A DNA stretch of 8,371 nucleotides, from NCBI GenBank assembly GCA_015222985.1, contig JADFWI010000446.1, positions 1 to 8,371 on the forward strand. Direction: 5' to 3'. Every line of letters begins with the position of its first letter. The stretch's first letter is position 1. The position numbers and the translations under genes were made by a program. This document shows positions 6,365 to 8,371 of this stretch, piece after piece. Under the pieces are notes generated by a model, which saw only the letters and a list, made by a program, of their open reading frames with translations, did no database searches and had not been told where the DNA came from. The DNA is from Pseudomonadota bacterium (GTDB taxonomy: Bacteria > Desulfobacterota > Desulfobacteria > Desulfobacterales > C00003060).

Positions 6365-6376
6365 TTGCTTGAGCAA
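6365..6376. other. Small palindrome in the CBS-ACT leader
   Basis: TTGCT-TG-AGCAA is a perfect inverted repeat with 5-base arms. It is located between the predicted transcription start (about 6384) and the Shine-Dalgarno (6349-6355). It could be an operator half-site pair or a small RNA hairpin. Short palindromes also arise by chance, so confidence is low. Confidence 0.25.
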
Positions 6377-6390
6377 TACAATGACACTTT

Positions 6391-6419
6391 TTTGTAATAG
6401 ATAAACTTAGATTTGTCAA
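6391..6419 (-). promoter_or_regulatory. Sigma70-like promoter of the CBS-ACT gene
   Basis: Minus-strand TTGACA (6419-6414) is separated by exactly 17 bases from TACAAA (6396-6391), which matches the -10 consensus at four of six positions. Transcription would start near 6384, giving a leader of about 44 bases before the ATG at 6340. The promoter lies in the 103-base gap after recN, so the gene need not depend on recN transcription. The GCAGCGCTGC palindrome at 6427-6436 lies just upstream of the -35. Confidence 0.65.
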
Positions 6420-6426
6420 GGATCAC

Positions 6427-6436
6427 GCAGCGCTGC
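6427..6436. other. 10-bp perfect palindrome upstream of the -35 box
   Basis: GCAGCGCTGC is a perfect palindrome eight bases after the recN stop and seven bases upstream of the TTGACA of the CBS-ACT promoter, where an activator could bind. It lacks a loop and a T-run, so it is not a recN terminator. A regulatory role is only a positional guess. Confidence 0.25.
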
Positions 6437-6443
6437 TTAACCA

Positions 6444-8147
6444 TTATCCCCGGCCTGCCAACATCTCACTGGCGTGGTCCAGGGCCTTTTTGGTGATCTT
6501 TACACCTGCCAGCATACGACCTAGTTCCTTTATCCGGGCCTCGCCGTCCAAACGCGTAATAGTGGTCCGGGTGCGTCCCTTGTGAACACGCTTTGCAATC
6601 TTGAAGTGGTGTTTCCCAAATCGAGCGATCTGGGGCAGGTGTGTAATGCATATGACCTGATGAAAAGAGGCCAGGCGCCTTAGTTTATCGCCCACCATTT
6701 CGGCCACACCCCCGCCAATACCTGCATCCACCTCGTCAAAGATGAGAGTCTCTACGGATTCCCTGGTAGCCAGGATGGCCTTTAAGGCAAGAATGATGCG
6801 GGAAAGCTCGCCACCCGATGCAATCTGGGCCAGGGGCCTAAGCTCCTCACCCACATTCGGAGCAATGAGAAAACCAACCCGATCTACGCCCGTGGCTTCT
6901 ATGCCACTGTTTTCCAAAACAAGGTGGGGGTCCGCATGTTCATCAACGGGTACGGGCTTGAACCGCACCTCAAAACGGGTTTTAGCCATTCCGAGGGAAC
7001 GTACCTCTTCTTGCACTGCCTTTTCAAGGCGAACGGCCGCCTGCCGTCTTTCCGAAGACAGCTCGCGGCAAAAGGTTGCGAGTTTTTTGTAGAGTGCGGC
7101 AAGTGTTCTCTCCGTTTCAGCAATCTGTTCGGGCAAAGATGACACACGCTCTAGTTCCTCTTCAACCTGTTTGCCCCTGGCAAGGACAGACTCAAGGGAG
7201 CCTCCGTACTTTCGCTTCAGGTTCCGGAGTGTTTCAAGACGCTGTTCCACAGCTTCCAGACGCTCACTGTCAAAGACAATGTCCTGGAGATAGGCCTGGA
7301 GTTCATCGGAAATGTCTTCCAACTCGAAAGAGGCCGACTCCACCCTTTGTGCCACCGGAGCCAGGGCCTGATCTATCTGACTGAGTGATTGGAGATCCCT
7401 TCCGATCTTAGTCAGATGTTCAACGACTGCGCCTTCCACGCCGTAAAGAAGGTCCGCGCACCTGCCCACAGTCTCATATAGGCGCTCGGCATGCTTGAGG
7501 CGTTCACGTTCCTGCTCAAGTTGCTCGTCTTCCCCGGGGACTATTAGGGCCTGCTGGATCTCGCGACACTGAAACTCAAGAAGCTCGCGATGTTCGGCTT
7601 GTTCGTTTGTTTCACGCTTGAGGGTGGCCAGCTTCCTGATCAACGGGAGCATTTCCTGATAGCAACCGGACACCTTGTGACGGAGTTCAGAAACGCCTCC
7701 GAACTGATCAAGGACTTGAAGGTGGTGCTCCGGTTTCAGTAAATTCTGATGGGCATGTTGGCCGGCTATACTTGCAAGGTGCTCACTAATGCTGGAAAGG
7801 GTTTGGGTGGTGGCCAGCCGGTCATTGATATAGACCTTGTGGCGGCCGCTTTTCTGAATCATACGACGGACCAAAAGGCCTTCTGAGAGATCAACTTCGA
7901 GCTGCCCGGCAATGCTTGTGGCCGGGCTTTCGGGGGGGATGTCAAAGAGGGCTTCAAGTTCGGCGGTCTCTTCAGAGGTTCGAATCAGTTCAGGCGATGC
8001 ACGGCTTCCCAGGATAAGGTTTACAGCATTTATTATAATCGATTTTCCGGCGCCTGTTTCTCCGGTCAATACGCTTAGACCTTCGTCAAAGCTGATCGAA
8101 AGGTCGTCAATGATAGCAAAGTTTCTTATGGATAGTTCACGAAGCAT
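6444..8147 (-). CDS. recN: DNA repair protein RecN
   Basis: RecN is an SMC-like ATPase acting early in recombinational repair of double-strand breaks. The 567-residue length is normal for the family. The start MLRELSIRNFAIID is canonical. The Walker A box GETGAGKS is at 29-36, a long coiled-coil-rich middle covers roughly 150-375, and the ABC signature SGGELSR (444-450) and Walker B FDEVD (Asp471, Glu472) form the C-terminal half of the ATPase head. No motif is missing. ATG 8147 is preceded in frame by TGA four codons upstream, so no longer start exists. It has no Shine-Dalgarno; a heptamer repeat array occupies the place where one would be. I found no convincing promoter or LexA-type box upstream. 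Confidence 0.96.
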   Translation of the reverse strand: MLRELSIRNFAIIDDLSISFDEGLSVLTGETGAGKSIIINAVNLILGSRASPELIRTSEETAELEALFDIPPESPATSIAGQLEVDLSEGLLVRRMIQKSGRHKVYINDRLATTQTLSSISEHLASIAGQHAHQNLLKPEHHLQVLDQFGGVSELRHKVSGCYQEMLPLIRKLATLKRETNEQAEHRELLEFQCREIQQALIVPGEDEQLEQERERLKHAERLYETVGRCADLLYGVEGAVVEHLTKIGRDLQSLSQIDQALAPVAQRVESASFELEDISDELQAYLQDIVFDSERLEAVEQRLETLRNLKRKYGGSLESVLARGKQVEEELERVSSLPEQIAETERTLAALYKKLATFCRELSSERRQAAVRLEKAVQEEVRSLGMAKTRFEVRFKPVPVDEHADPHLVLENSGIEATGVDRVGFLIAPNVGEELRPLAQIASGGELSRIILALKAILATRESVETLIFDEVDAGIGGGVAEMVGDKLRRLASFHQVICITHLPQIARFGKHHFKIAKRVHKGRTRTTITRLDGEARIKELGRMLAGVKITKKALDHASEMLAGRG

Positions 8148-8152
8148 GTTGG

Positions 8153-8236
8153 TTGGTCAGTGGCCATTTGTCATTGGTTTGATGCCGGATACGAGATGCC
8201 GGATTCCGGATACATGATGCCACATGCTGGATGCCG
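8153..8236. repeat. In-register heptamer tandem array upstream of recN
   Basis: Twelve consecutive 7-base units can be read without a register shift. From 8153 they are TTGGTCA, GTGGCCA, TTTGTCA and TTGGTTT. From 8181 they are GATGCCG, GATACGA, GATGCCG, GATTCCG, GATACAT, GATGCCA, CATGCTG and GATGCCG. The two blocks are different families sharing one register. Heptamer arrays of this kind (STRRs) are known best from cyanobacteria. The array ends five bases before the recN ATG, so recN transcripts starting upstream would carry it in the leader. Confidence 0.6.
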
Positions 8237-8371
8237 GCAAATTGGCCGACATCAATAAGCTAAAAAACCGTAATAGTTCACCCCCCTTTGTCATTTTGAA
8301 CGAATGTGCCCGCCCTGGCGCGACAGAAGCTGGACCATGCCACAGAGAGAAAAACCCGGTCTGGGCCAGGG
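8237..8371. other. Gene-free right edge with degenerate repeat copies
   Basis: I see no gene here. TGTCATTTTGAACGAATG at 8289-8306 resembles the dispersed motif at 2836-2859 and the TGTCATTCTGAACGAA motif I recall from other genomes. AAACCCGGTC-TGGGCCAGG at 8352-8370 matches the leading hairpin of structured repeat copy B (5287-5308), minus three bases. The rest of that repeat would lie beyond the window edge. Confidence 0.45.

Noticed and set aside
6427..6436. GCAGCGCTGC as a recN terminator
   Set aside because: It has no loop of usable size and no T-run follows on the minus strand.
8148..8300. Promoter or LexA box for recN
   Set aside because: I scanned the minus strand for paired -35/-10 elements and for a CTGT-N8-ACAG-like site and saw no convincing candidate.

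Overview
The window carries six complete protein genes, all of familiar housekeeping families. The gaps between them are unusually rich in small repeats and hairpins. The gene set and repeat style suggest a Gram-negative bacterium of the Desulfobacterota (former Deltaproteobacteria) type. The pointers are a class A PBP1A-like protein with an OB-like insert, the long self-regulated form of HisG, a CBS-CBS-ACT protein, and AT-rich inverted repeats of a sort common in those genomes. That assignment is inference from family resemblance; there is no rRNA or tRNA to anchor it.

Layout. Positions 1-246 hold no gene but contain a GC-rich structured repeat, a perfect 7-bp hairpin and two opposed arrays of a nonamer. 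On the minus strand, reading leftward from 2703, hisI, hisG and a class I/II PLP aminotransferase form a probable operon. hisG starts on GTG one base after the hisI stop, with its Shine-Dalgarno inside the last codons of hisI. The operon has a good sigma70-like promoter so close to the hisI ATG that the mRNA should be almost leaderless. On the plus strand, divergent from hisI, lies a PBP1A-type peptidoglycan synthase (2883-5261). The convergent gap 5262-5644 holds a second copy of the structured repeat and a 150-bp MITE-like inverted repeat. On the minus strand again come a CBS-CBS-ACT protein with its own TTGACA promoter and, upstream of it, recN. The right edge (8148-8371) has an in-register heptamer array against the recN start and degenerate copies of two other repeat types.

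How the genes work together. HisG performs the first and HisI the third step of histidine synthesis. The aminotransferase downstream could supply the HisC step or a general aspartate/aromatic transamination, but this cannot be settled from the sequence. The PBP, the CBS-ACT protein and RecN are functionally separate: cell-wall synthesis, probable ligand sensing, and double-strand-break repair.

I see no defence system, mobile-element gene, CRISPR array or unrecognised protein system here. The most interesting material is noncoding: at least five short-repeat types sit in the gaps, one forming the 3' end of a coding sequence and another occupying the recN ribosome-binding region. Two start sites are reassigned from Shine-Dalgarno evidence (hisG to GTG 2327, the CBS-ACT gene to ATG 6340).
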